From Hirudo medicinalis (lineage: Eukaryota; Annelida; Clitellata; Hirudinida; Hirudinidae), in contig MPNW01000151.1 in the NCBI GenBank assembly GCA_011800805.1, forward strand, positions 1-64,000: DNA of 64,000 nucleotides, written 5' to 3'. Positions 28,452 to 40,559 of the stretch are shown here, piece by piece. The translations under genes were made by a program, and so were the position numbers. Positions within the stretch are counted from its first letter, which is position 1; each line of letters begins with the position of its first letter. The notes beneath the pieces were generated by a model. It was not told the DNA's origin. It made no database searches and saw only the letters and a list, made by a program, of their open reading frames with translations.

Positions 28452-31400
28452 TTAGGTTGGTGGTCGTCCTCTGACATGTTGCAGGCTAGGGAATAACACA
28501 AGACCCCAGTCATCAAGGCTTTCTCTGCTAAAGCCAATTGATTTGCTGTATACCCAACCAAGAAACAGAGCAGCAGACAAAGGAAGTCCAACTTGTATGA
28601 CTCTTTTTGCAATTCCAAAGAGTCTATTTGAGGATGGATTGACAATCATAACATCCTCAAGCCTGGAAAATTTAAGAATATTGCATCACCAGGGCATTAA
28701 ATATGGATAAATTTGTGGAAACCTTCCAAGCTTGCAACAATAGCCAATAGCAGAGGCATAAGATTGATTGCCATTGTTTATGTGATTTCTAGTGACGGAT
28801 TCCTTTTTCTGTTCTAAATTTTTAAACGAAAGCCTGATCATTTCCAATTTTGTTTGAAGGGCCCGATGTACAGGATTTGTGATCTCGACATCCAATAACA
28901 AACATTCCATATTATTAAGTTTCTCAACCATTTCTAACCAAATGTCCTTTCCCTAAAAGGAATAAAGTGCATCACATTTCAAGTGAATAGAAAAATGAAC
29001 GGTTAGGTGCTATTTGGAAGGCTGTTGCTGTCATCATAGATTAACATCTGTTACATAATTAGATGATTAGGAAGGTGCTACTTAAGGGGGTTCAAATCCA
29101 TTTTAAGGCATCCAATTAGCTTAGAAATATACATTTTGTATTATATTCATCATAACAAACGCAATACCTAATTACTAAATATTAATAATAACAATGATAT
29201 AAAAATTAAATATTAGATAAAGTATAAACAGCAGTGGCATGATTAAAGATTATTAAATAAATCTGATCAATACATGATTGTGACAATTATGACATTAGCA
29301 AATAAACAGATTCTACAAGAACTTAGGACTTGATTTCCATTTTTATTACAACCACTTTAAATATAATTCAACTGCTAAATGCCATTATGATATCTAAAAC
29401 CTAAGTCAGTCAAAACTTACAGAACAAATATACCTCCAGATAGAAACATCATCACAAAGAATTGCATTTACACTTAACTGTTTAAACAATTTTAGTAATT
29501 AATCAGCCTTCATGAGGATTTTAGTCACAATCCATCATTTTATTAACCTTGCAAGGTAAAGGAGAAAAAAAATCTGGTCCAACAATCCTTCCTAAATCCT
29601 TTTCAAATTGTTTCATTAATTCAATTATCTCCTGACATAGGTTGCAAAACTTTAAACTTGTCTCAAAAACTTCAAGACAGGAAGATAAGAAAGTCCCAGA
29701 TCTTTATAAATAAACAATATTTGTAAAACATTTTTATTTTTATGAACATTTCATATTTTGATATATTAAATTCTGTTGATAATTTAAACAACACATTTAA
29801 ACATAAATTTATCTTATATCACAAATGCCTATGCAATCATTGATTTAAAAGCTGCAAATAAAAATAATTTAGTAATAAATATTAACATTTTTGAAAGCTA
29901 AGGAAATCTCCCAAATTTCAATTTCAAGATATTAATTTGCAATTGCTTGAAAATTGCTCAAAACACTTCAATTGTCCAAGAATGACTCAGTCAGTGTACC
30001 ATCATTATTCTCACCTGACAATTAGGGAATGGCAAAGGGCACTGAAATATTCCAACTTAAGGGCAATGTCACCATAACAAGAAACGTTCGAAGGCAATCT
30101 CTTATTTGATAATGGTGCAACAATTTTCTTTAACTCTTTAATATTGTTTTCTATTTCCAACAGCTTTTCTTTCACATCCTAACAAAATTATATATTTAAA
30201 AGTAGCAAATTCAGATCAACTTCACTACATACCTTGTAACAATGTATAATGCATAGAAGAGCTTCTGTATTTAAATCAACTAAATCCAAATCAACAGAAT
30301 TGAGGGCATTTTCACAAGCAGACATCTGATTCTGTAAAAGATCAACTTCTGATAAGATAAGCTGCCTGCCACTTTCAAGATGATGAGTTATTTGTGACTC
30401 CAGATTAACCCAGTCTCTCATCAATGCTGAAAAGTTAAAATTTACTTTTATTTGAAATCATTTTATAGAAATACGAAATATAATTTAATCAAGTATTATT
30501 TACATCTCATCATAATTAGAGGGGAATTTAAGATAATGTATGCTAATTAAACATTACTCACACTGTAACTGCAAAATATCAAGTGTTTTAAACATTTTTC
30601 CTTTCACAGACTTGAATGCATCTTCAATCTCTTTAAGGCATTTGATACTTGTTTGACAGGTTGCAAGTGGTTCCAACTGCAAAACGAAATCACAAATATT
30701 TCACATGATTGCAACAATCACTAAGTAATCAATAACAGGACAACAAACAAATTCAATTGAGTCCAGTATTCTCCTAGAAGATTTTACTGTTTGAGCTACG
30801 CAATTCTTTGTAAAATTTAAAGCCTTCAAAGAATCTTCCATCATAATTCTAAAATCTTCAACATCAGAATCAGACTCAAGAGCAGTGTTACCATAAAACA
30901 AATTCCTGGGTGCCTGAGAAGGAACAGATTTAAGCACAAATAATAAATAGAATATTTATATTTCATAATCTTCAAGCTTGTTATATCTGCTGATTCCACA
31001 TTTACCCTGGCATTGCACCCTGGTTAATATTTTAGCTTTGGTGTGACTATCAGGAGTTTGATACCTGCCATATTCATAGATATAAAGATTTCTTATGTAT
31101 GACCATCCCTAAATTTACTATTATCAAGTTCCAGTTTAGGATGGATTTTAGTTTGACCAGATGCCCTGACAAGAGGACATAATAGGAAAGCAACCAACAG
31201 ACTGCAAGATATACTTTTTTAATTGGATAGAAGTTTGAAAATCATTGCCTCAATCACTTGTGAAGACATCCAACATTTTGAGTTTTAAGAATCTTAGACA
31301 AAAAACATGTTGTGACAGAGTTTATGTTTATTCTAAGGAATACCATGTCTACAGCAGACAAATGTTTTTTATTTTAACTGTTTTCTAACAAATGTGTTTC

Positions 31401-34400
31401 TTCACATTACTTTGTACTTGTGTGTTTTTTCTTTTTTATATCTTCTTGGAGACATGTAAATATTGTACTTGTTTTTAGTAAGAAGTTCTTCTGTTATTAT
31501 TATTCAGCAAGGTTTAATTACATATTCACTATGCAAGTGCTTGACAGGATAGCAATCAATTCATTTTGGTTAAATTAATTAGTAATATTTTGTTTTGGTT
31601 ACAACAATATCCTTTCAGCATAACAAGAAATTTCATTTTCCATCCAAAGCAACACTGTCTCTCAAAAATTCAAATCATTCAAAATAAATATCAAGATACC
31701 ATTAAAATTTAATTGTTCTAAAACCTGCTTGATAACCTTGGGAGTGGAATGCCTATTCTTGCCATCTTCCATGCACAGATCTGCAAATGATCCAAACTCA
31801 TCCCCAGTGACTTCCATCTAACACAAATTAATACATGTAAATATAACTTTTAGAACAAATCAAAGGTCCTGATCTAACCTCTGAATGAAATCTGTTTACA
31901 TCATTATCTTCAGGATCAACACTACCTGGAACTATCTGGTCATTGCCTTAAAATGACAACATTGTCAACCTTAATCATATGTAATTGATATTGCATATAC
32001 ATCCAATTAATATCTAGCAATTGAACAAAATTACATAAGTTACAAATTTATTAGGGAAAGATATTTACTTATAAAGTAACAACTTATACAAGTTTTCATC
32101 CAATACTTTCATTAATCTTCATTTCAAGATTTAGCAAAGAGAACTTTCAAGTGGCTCTAATTTAAGGCCCACTTAAATAGATGATGTGTTAAGATGCAAT
32201 CAATGCACATAGGAATTATTTTGCTAGCCATTACATTACATAGAATATCTTGGCATTGTTATTTGCCACCCCAAAAAAAGGATCATCTTGTTTATGGTGG
32301 TTATGGTCAAATCATCATAACTAATGAACACATCATGAGCCACCTTGCAAATCAATCATACTAATTATAATCCTTTTTGGATTTCCTTGATCTCTTGTAT
32401 CTGGTTCATTAACATTTCCATATGATAAAACTTTGCGGATTTTGGAATTGCATCTAGTATCTGAAATTAGTATAAAATATACAATAAATAAATTTATGAA
32501 CTTTAACCAATTACATTTGACATATTCCTAACCATTTAAATTATGGGTAAAAGAATTTCCATCCCTAAATCTTCTCTTTAAAGGACATTTTTTAAATTGC
32601 TTAGAACCTTTTACGGGAGCCTCTGATAATCGATCCTTTCCGACTTTCTTAGTCAATGGCCCATGCCTCTGCATCTCTTTAGGATTATGTTTGGAGTTAT
32701 TATAATTAAACAACAATTCCCCATCACTAACAGCAGAATCTGATATGTGGAGACAATTTTCAGATTCAAGAGGATGGGATAAAAGGTCCAAACTACGAGT
32801 GAGTCCAGAACAAGCAAATGAATGAAGAGGCATTTCATCATTAGAAAATTCATCTTCTGTGGCAGGCATACTACTTTCTGGCTCTTCCTCTGCCCTAAAG
32901 TACAAATTCTCACTGCTTATTTTAATACCAGACAATTCATTAGAGAAGTTCCTGCTTTTCCCTACACAACTACCTGTGGTGATTGACAATCCAACACCAC
33001 TACTATCACTAAAATCAGAGCCAATATTACAACACAGTGGCTTTTTTAATTCTAATACATTTTTACACTTTAAACCACTAATAGATTGTTGGCCTTCACT
33101 TGAATATCCAATATCAAAATTAGGATATGCCTTCTCCTTGTTAGAACATCTATTCTTGACTATATGACTCAACATGGTCCCAGGCTCATTGGTGTGGTTA
33201 TTTTCTTCAATATCTTCATGAATGCTAGGAAGGTTAGCATTAGTCACGGCTGTAAATGAATCTTCAGAATCACTTCTTGATTCCTCTAAGCATTCTTGAG
33301 AACTTCTACTATCATGGCTCCATCTCTGGACCAAACAATTTACTAATAAGCAATTTTAGTAAGCTTCATGCAAACAAACCAACCTGCTTGATATCATAAT
33401 TGTCTTCAATTCTCAGCTGCCATTCCAAAATTTGAATAAATAGGGACTCCCACCTATGTTGCAGAGCTTTAGACATATTTTTGGCTGCAATTATTCTGTC
33501 TTCAACTGACAAAGGAAGAGGTTTCCATGATGACAAAAGATTATCACACATTTGTAGCACTGAATTAACAAATTTTGATTTCGGCTGTACTTCTGTATGA
33601 TGAGCCTTTGGAATGTTCACAATAGTAATTGACGTTTCATGAACAATTGAAACATGAACAATCTACCTTTAGGGCCTCCAATAACTTTTCCTTATTTGTG
33701 TCAGCATTAGTGACTTGAAACTGAAGTTGTCTCAGATTCTTGTTCATAAGAACCAGCCAACTTTCAAAGTTAGATAGGTCTAACTCCACATCTTAAGCAA
33801 AGCCATTTTAATTTATAATCGGAATAGTTCTTAGAAACATTACCAACCTTTTAAAACATTTATAAGATTCCCAGAATCATTGTTTGAGACAATCTTCTCC
33901 AGATCAGTCCACAGTCCTGTAACATAGTCTCTTTTAGACATAATATCCCCCTTCAATGAGGGAAACCTTTTAATCAACTGTAATGCATATTCATCAAATT
34001 GGGTTCTTCTTGTCAACTTTTGCAAAAAGTCCTCATGATAAGCCTAGAAAGAAATTGATGAAATATTGAATCGTACCTAAATCAAATAAATTAGTAATGA
34101 CTACCTGATTCAAATATCTTTCAGACAAACAAAGTGGATTAGACTGGCTTAGCTGTTCACATATAGCTTTTAGCCAATCAGTAAGGTCCTGGTATTGTTT
34201 TGCAAATTCTTTATAAGATAATCCATGTCCCTCAAGGTTCATATCATCAGAATCAAATGCAGATAATTCACTCTCTGTAAACTGGAAAAAGAATGAATTA
34301 ATAAAGGAAAGAAAGAAATAACTTACAAATAAAACTAGATAAATAAAATATATTTACTTTGCAGGATTCAACTATGTCCACATTCATCATGTATTTATAA

Positions 34401-35736
34401 CTATCTTTTATAGCTGCTTTGAACTCTTTTTTGTATTTTTCTCTCAATTGTTCCAGAGACAAATGCTGAGAATCATTCCCAAAATACTCTGTGGCACTTT
34501 CATCCATTGAACTCATGCTGCCTAGCTCACTTGGTTCATAAATTGATGAGGTGTTGGAATGCGACAAGGAATCAATGGATACATCCTGTGATTTAACTCC
34601 AAATAATGAATTCAAAGTCCCTGAATCTTTGTCTTCCTTTTCATGAAGCATTGCCTGAGTCGAAAGCAACCCAAAATCCACTTTCTCATCCATGAGCTGG
34701 TTCCTAATTTTTTTGAGGTAATCCACAAGGTAAATACAATTTTTAAAATTGGATCTACTAGATACTATCAAGAGCAGATTTTGTAAGTGAAAGGCTGAGG
34801 CTAAATGCAACTATTTTAAAATGATTGCCATAATTTAATTAATGCCATTATTTTAAAAAATTGCATTTTGTTATGTCCTATAAAAAAATTAACAAAAATA
34901 GGATCATAAATTTCAAATACATGTCAGGCAAAACACCACAGTAAAACTTGTGGTAGCATTTAAATTTTTAATTAAATTTGGCATTTAAATATCATACCGT
35001 GTTACATGCAATAAAATATTTCATGATTGTCGATAAAAGATGAGAATTAAAGATCATAAGCATTGCGCTACTCAACAAAAACTTGTATTTTGAAGATTTA
35101 AAAAAAAGATGAATGTGCATTGAGTTAAGTCAAGACAAGAGCCAACATCAGATTTAACAGAACCATATCTGAGCTATCACGCTTTCAAAAAGCAAAACTG
35201 AATAATTGAAAAACTATGCTTCCAATTATTATGAAACATCAGATTCATTATTTTAATGGAAAGACACCGACAAGAGCATAAAATAGTGATACACTTGGCT
35301 CAGAAATGGAAACAGAACTTGAAAAAATACCACCATGGCTCAAAACTTTGTAAGTACATCCAGAAAATAAGCAAGTAACACATATATTAATGCCGGTCAT
35401 ATATCCTGAATACTTTTGACAGGCTTTAAAATAATACATATACATATATATTATCGCTAATTTCGATTTTTGTCATATGCCTAATTCCGACGTCAGAATG
35501 TTCAATTTTAAATTAGTAAAGAGACCCATGACAAAAACTTAAAATTACAAGTATATAAAGTAATTAAAAAATATCTCAAGTCTACAAACTAACTGAATAA
35601 GCCTGAATTTGTAGAGACCTCAATGTCTTATCAATTTTTGGCAAGGGCTTTAACCTTAGACTTGTTAGTGCCAAAGCAGGCAGTATTCCACAAAATGTCC
35701 TTTTATTTAAGTTCACAAGTAACTAACCTTAAGCAT
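28452..35736 (-). CDS. KASH-domain, spectrin/nesprin-like outer nuclear membrane protein, 17 coding exons
   Basis: LINC-complex component that probably tethers the nuclear envelope to the cytoskeleton through SUN proteins. Predicted 1157 aa. Exons in transcript order are 35736-35728, 34810-34358, 34281-34105, 34043-33848, 33791-33667, 33605-33384, 33325-32533, 32460-32344, 31946-31879, 31817-31737, 30913-30749, 30676-30562, 30426-30233, 30178-30015, 29701-29548, 28952-28723 and 28662-28452; all phases agree. The C-terminus is a KASH domain: basic IAKRVIQV, a hydrophobic segment GLPLSAALFLGWVY, a roughly 30-residue lumenal tail and terminal RGRPPT (nesprins end PPPT). Helical spectrin-like stretches, such as DVELDLSNFESWL, flank a 264-residue serine/acidic-rich exon (33325-32533). 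The start ATG gives only three codons in exon 1 (MLK). The exon structure is well supported; whether this is the nesprin, MSP-300 or Klarsicht orthologue is open. Confidence 0.85.
29041..29103 (-). repeat. Eroded SINE copy in a KASH-gene intron
   Basis: The sequence TTAGATGATTAGGAAGGTGC followed by a run ending GGGGGTTCAAATCC matches, in inverted orientation, the tail and box B region of the tRNA-derived SINE. It is diverged and lacks the box A end. No target duplication was found. Confidence 0.5.
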
Positions 35737-35969
35737 CGACCACCAAAACTGGAATCATGGAAGAGCAGTATGCCACTCTATGTGCAACCCCCTAAACAAA
35801 GTTCCACTATGGCGCTAGCAGGAACTGAGTACCTGGTACCTGGCTTCAAATTCAAATGTTTGATTTTTATCGGGTTCTTATTTATTTTCTGTGTAATTTT
35901 AAATGACGATTTTATTTTAAAAACCAAATTTCAAAATAAAAATAGCACAGATGAAGTAGCTAGCATGTG

Positions 35970-36450
35970 ATGCGGCGCCATATGCAAACCGAATAAAACT
36001 CTAAAATATTCAGTGCTGTATTTTTAAGATTCCATCGTCAATTTAATTATAGCGAATTTAATTAAAGTAAAGTTATTTTCTGATTATACACTTATGTATA
36101 TTACAATTATGATTATGTTTATTATAATTATTATATTATGCATTATATTATAGAACATATTACATATAATATTTATATTTAGGCTGAGAACGATTAATTA
36201 AATTTTAGTAGTTAACTTTTGGAAAAGTAACGATTAATTATTAATAATTTTGGTTAAAACACAAAAACTTGTATAGTTAGCAAATTTATGATTTAGTAAA
36301 TAAAATTCAGTAAAAACATGAAAACGCACAAGCGTTATCCCGCTCAAATGTCGTCAGATAATCAACTATGCAAACACGCGAGCATGTTTGGGTCAAGTTT
36401 GAACGCGGTCTTGTTAATGGAGCAAGCAGAGCTGAGTAATCGTTCACATG
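35970..36450. other. AT-rich spacer 5' of the KASH gene
   Basis: Very AT-rich, with runs of TTATAATTATTATATTATGC at about 36120. No ORF or repeat with a recognisable family. The KASH promoter is expected between 35737 and about 36000; no core element was identified. Confidence 0.35.
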
Positions 36451-36600
36451 CAGGGGCGGATCTAGAATACTTTGGCGGGGCCGCACTCTAGACCCCTTAG
36501 GGTCAATCCCTAAACCGCTTGCTGATGCCGGCGGATATTTTATAGCCATTTTGCTTATTGTTTTTTGAATCTTTAAAAATTTAGTTATAAAATGGTTTCA
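36451..36600. repeat. Dispersed repeat A, copy 2
   Basis: Starts CAGGGGCGGATCTAGAATAC and is co-linear with 7541-7700 through CTAGACCCCTTAGGGTCAAT and TATTTTATAGCCATTTTGCT. It lies about 450 bp before a hAT transposase relic, so the repeat may be the 5' end of that element family. An (AT)n tract follows at 36739-36760. Confidence 0.65.
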
Positions 36601-37029
36601 GGTCTTTTACATTCAAATTTGTTCAAAGTTAAATTTTTATAAAAATGCAAGACGGATTAGGTCAATCCTGATGCAGTGATCGGCATTATAATTTTTTTAC
36701 GATTGATTGGATTGACTGAAGCATTTTTTCAAACCAAAATTTCGATATATATATATATATATACCAATATAGACTTTCGAAAAATGACAAATAAGTAGTC
36801 ATAACCAGTTCCTGGTTATGCTCATTCTCTAATGTATGTGTTTATGCTTCACGTGCAGATTGATGTGTTCAAATAAAACAAAATCTGAGTCTTCTCAGCT
36901 TTCGTCTATTTGATTCTGCGATTGGAAACATTCACAAGAACGTCTACATAGTTATGAGCAGTCAACGGAACATTGAAGGCTACGATTGCTTTCAACAGGA
37001 GGTTAAAAACAATTGGGCGAATTGATATA

Positions 37030-37871
37030 ACAGGTCGAGCGTCTAGAGCAGCACTGGAGGCCAGTGTTAAAACGAGTAGACAGTGTTATTAAATTTATTG
37101 CCGAGCGTGACTTAGCATTTAGAAGAGACAACGAATTGGTTGGATCACCTAGAAATGGAAACTTTCTGGGTATTCTTGAACTCATTGCCCAGTACGCCAG
37201 CATGCCGCTTTCTTGCACATCATATCGAAACTCAAGCCAACTGCGGCAAGGGAAACACATACTATCAGTCATCTACAATAATGAAAGAGCTTGTCAGTGT
37301 AATTGGTGAAAATGTCCTCGGAGGAATCATTTCTCGAGTTAAGAAATCAAACTACTACTCCATATCTTTGGATTCTATATCCGATGCAGCCCGCATTGTC
37401 CAACTGGCTCTTATATTGAGGTACATGGAAAAAGATGGCCCAGTGGAACGCTTTGTAATATTCATGGCAAACAAAAGCCATGGCGCTCAAGAGATGTTCA
37501 ATGCCTTGATGGAATTTTTGAAGATACATGACCTATATCTGGGCCGCGGACAAAGCTACGACAATGCATCTGCAATGAGTGGTAAGTACAATGGTCTACA
37601 AGCCGAAGTGAGAGAGAAGAACAGTCTTGCATCCTGGATTCCTTGTATAACACATTCTTTAAACTTGGTTTGGAAAATGAAGGCAACGAAGGCACTTAAG
37701 CATGACTACCAGCAGAATAAGGATGTACTGAAACAAATTGATGATGACTTTGAAGATAAAGGGTGTGTGCGCTGTGAAGCAAAAGGACTGTCAAGACATA
37801 TAAATCATCTTGAAACAGGTATTTACAACATCTTCTGGATTGATATCCTGCAAAGAACAGATGCTTACTAA
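37030..37871 (+). pseudogene. hAT-family (DUF4371/ZMYM-like) transposase, frameshifted and truncated
   Basis: Plus-strand reading starts with LKRVDSVIKFIAERDLAFRR and NELVGSPRNGNFLGILELIA. It changes frame near 37200 and continues from HHIETQANCGKGNTYYQS through VSVIGENVLGGI, YYSISLDSISDAARI, GQSYDNASAMSGKYNGLQA and ITHSLNLV. These are landmarks of hAT transposases of the DUF4371 type found in ZMYM/PRKRIP-like genes, with the second catalytic D in GQSYDNA. The C-terminal dimerisation domain is missing and the frame stops at 37869-37871. It is a dead copy. Confidence 0.82.
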
Positions 37872-38377
37872 TAAAAATCTGCAACATGCAAAACTCTAAT
37901 CTAATTACTGCTGTAGCGTCACTGACCAGCTTGAAAAACTATGCAGAATGTGGAAGTCTACAAAAACAATAAACGCAGTAAAAATGTAGTAAAATAAAGC
38001 TACTTTTTTTTAATAATTCGACCCATAAACTGCGAGTGAGAACTTATAAATTTTAAACCTAGATGTCGTGAGGGGACCTCTCTCTCAGCTTGCGTTCTTT
38101 TGTCGTGGACTCGTGATACAGGAGGGTCATTGCACCGGCCTTTAAATTAGGGAGATAGATGTGCACTTTATTGCCGAAGTCCAAATCATCTCAGTCATGC
38201 AACGGACTTTAATCAAATAAATAATAAATAAATTCACTTTATTGCCGGTGTATGGACGTCCACAAAGGGGTTAATTTGATGTGAATGCTTGTGGACGGGG
38301 GGTGAAAATATACGTGTGGACATCATCATCATATATGGATGACCCCTAAAGGAGAGTTGGAAAGGGGGCCTGCCTTC

Positions 38378-38418
38378 CAAGCGGGCCCCAGGCCTCCCAT
38401 AGGCTTAATCCGGCACTG
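38378..38418 (-). mobile_element. hAT-like element terminus
   Basis: Read on the minus strand the segment starts CAGTGCCGGATTAAGCC and continues into GGGAGGCCTGGGGCCCGC, resembling a hAT terminal repeat. The upstream transposase relic (37030-37871) is a candidate body. The 8 bases after this end (38419-38426) do not match those before the repeat A start at 36451, so the element limits stay unresolved. Confidence 0.45.
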
Positions 38419-38429
38419 CTCCTTTAAGG

Positions 38430-38600
38430 TGTATCCTGATGGAAATCAAAGTCACTTTCATGGTGAATCTTAGCAAAGGGAGTGAGAATACTGAAGATGG
38501 TCTTGATATAGTCTTTGGAAGCCTCCATACAATCATGGAACCTCTCCGAATTTTCTACTGCAATAAACCTCTTACCCCATCTCTAAATTATGCCAGTAAT
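38430..38600 (-). mobile_element. Tc1-like transposase relic (DDE middle part)
   Basis: Minus-strand frames give YWHNLEM, then ASKDYIKTIFSILTPFAKI and DFDFHQDTP. These align with YWHDLRL, SSADYIKVLEDHLL and IIFQQDNA in the transposase of 54710-56563, including the second catalytic D. It is in the opposite orientation to the adjoining relic at 38612. Confidence 0.6.
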
Positions 38601-38611
38601 AGTAATCCCAT

Positions 38612-38800
38612 CAGTTAATAAGTTTTCAAGACTGGTCTATAAAGATGGAAGACAATTTAATTCTAAATCGGAGTTGGAAGATGCCATCAGGACCTCCTGG
38701 AATACTCTTGAAACAGACTTTTTTTTATAAAAAAATTAATTTTGTTGATGGATAAAAGATGTTTTGAAATAATAGAGAAAAATGAAAATATAATTTCATA
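38612..38800 (+). mobile_element. Tc1-like transposase relic (C-terminal part)
   Basis: The plus strand reads VYKDGRQFNSKSELEDAIRT then SWNTLETDF, and further on MDKRCFEIIEKNENIISY. These match FYKKQFHSKSDLENAFRS and MDNRCVEVIENKRNIISY of the element at 54710-56563. A gap with a T run separates the two blocks. It is a dead fragment. Confidence 0.65.
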
Positions 38801-39021
38801 TTAAATAAATGTCAAAAAAATAAATTTTTGTTATTATTGACTTTTCACGTTTCCTTTCTAACTTTTTTTGGACGTCGAAAAAACACATTTTTGGGATTTT
38901 TTATGAAGTTTGAAAATTATATTTCACAAAATTCAATGTAAAACTTTCGAAGCACAATTTTCATATTTACATTTACTATATTTACATAGTAAAATTTGAG
39001 TAATTTTCGTAACATATTGGT

Positions 39022-40557
39022 TGTAGGATCGCTTCGGGGTCACCAATTTGTAGCGACAGCGGCATTGACGACGAAGACCAGTTCGCTACAAATTGGTGAA
39101 CCCGACGGAAAACTACAGATCTCTCGATGAACCTCATCAACCTAGTGTTCTTCGTCGCAGCAAATTGGTAACACCGAAGAACACGCAACTACAACCAGGT
39201 TTCATCAGCAAATCGGTGATCCAGAAAAACACGCATCTTCAGTTTTCACGTACAACTCAGACGAAGTACTTGCAACAACGCAACTCCGACACAGAACAAG
39301 CAACAATCAGGTTTCGTCATCAAGTGATGAAGCCTCTCGGCGACAGGAAGATGCACAACTAGGAAACTAAGGGGGCACAGCAACAACTTACTCACCAGAC
39401 AAGATGACTTCAGCACTTTAACTGAGTACTTCAAACTCCACGCAAACAATTTCGTATCATTTTTAGCATCAGGGTACATCAATCAACACCAGCATCGAGA
39501 GAATTCAACAAAACGATTTGGCAATCAACGTTCAGCAGCATCTGCATAAATATCAACATCTCGCTCGAAGCTCTATGCAACAAACATCAACAGTCAATGG
39601 TATGTCATCTCAACCTCACGTGAAAAACTAGACACAGTTCCAACACTTAACACTAACTGCAACTGTCTCATCAACAACGTCCACTTCAACCACACTGCAG
39701 GCACGACATCACCAGCTCTTTATCGGGGACACCTCCGGTCGTCTGACAGAATGTCCAGACAACTCGTTCCAGAGCAACTCACTCAACTTACACACATGAT
39801 CAAGAGCAACTTGATCAACACGGACAAGGACATCAGCACAAACAGAGCATGCTTTTTGTCAGCAAGCAAGCAAGCTTCTCGCTACGGCACAACATCGAAT
39901 TTCTCTCATTCAAACAAACCCCTCCGCATCAACATCTTGGACCACTACAAGCAAACGACGAGTACACCTCATCAGCACTCTTCGCACACAAACAGAACTT
40001 CAAGGGACTCAAGCCAACAATCTTTCCTGCGACTACACCAGTCGTCATTTAACGAACAGCATCATCAACAACACATCAACTCATCGCAGACTGATGCCAG
40101 ATCGATTCAATAACACCAACTCCTGTCAAGACTCGGTCCGGCAAAGGAGTTCTCTGAATATTTGATTGAACTGACATTGTTTTATTTATTTATCGTTCGC
40201 TGGTTACTCTCTGGTAGGGGAGTATTGTAGGATCGCACATCCATCATAATCACGCGCTGATCCTGACCATGACTTACCAGGCGCGCATCCTTTGTTTGTG
40301 GACATCCTCCTTTGTCCCGACTGACTATTTAAGAAGCTAAGTCAGGGCATTCTTCCCTTCGAATCCCGTTGCGGGAGCACCGTCCTAATCATCTAGCTAT
40401 GCAACGGACGTTAATGAACAATTATTATGGCATTCTTCCCGCTACCCCGCTACGTCGCTGCGCTGCTACTCCAGCAGTTATGTTGTCGTTGTTGTAATTA
40501 AACTTTGTAGCGAACTCGTCTTCGTCGTCAATGCCGCAACTTTGGCGCAACCCTACA
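39022..40557 (+). mobile_element. Non-autonomous LTR-retrotransposon-like element
   Basis: The left end carries TGTAGGATCGC and, after CGCTACA, a primer-binding-site-like AATTGGTGAACCCGACGG, close to a tRNA-Trp-type PBS. Near the right end a purine tract GGTAGGGGAG precedes TGTAGGATCGCACATCC and the sequence ends AACCCTACA, as an LTR would (TG...CA). The interior (about 39110-40220) has no gag or pol motif; the ORF at 39751-40113 is S/T/Q/H-rich and probably not coding. The left LTR is very short or rearranged. A target duplication was not recognised. The LTR region carries a SINE at 40358-40428. Confidence 0.55.
40358..40428 (+). mobile_element. 5'-truncated SINE inside the LTR-like sequence, with 12-bp TSD
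   Basis: Starts within box B (TTCGAATCCCGTTGCGGGAG) and keeps the complete family tail to GAACAATTATTAT. It is flanked by GGCATTCTTCCC at 40346-40357 and 40429-40440. Truncation at the 5' side with a target duplication is the signature of target-primed reverse transcription. The insertion is younger than the host LTR. Confidence 0.88.
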
Positions 40558-40559
40558 TA

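Noticed and set aside
36451..38418. One single hAT element from the repeat A start to the CAGTGCCGG end, with the DUF4371 ORF inside
   Set aside because: The 8 bases outside the two ends do not match and the terminal sequences differ, so unity could not be shown.
39751..40113. 120-aa ORF inside the LTR-like element as a gag protein
   Set aside because: Composition is S/T/Q/H-rich without zinc knuckle or capsid-like features, and the overlapping frames are equally open.
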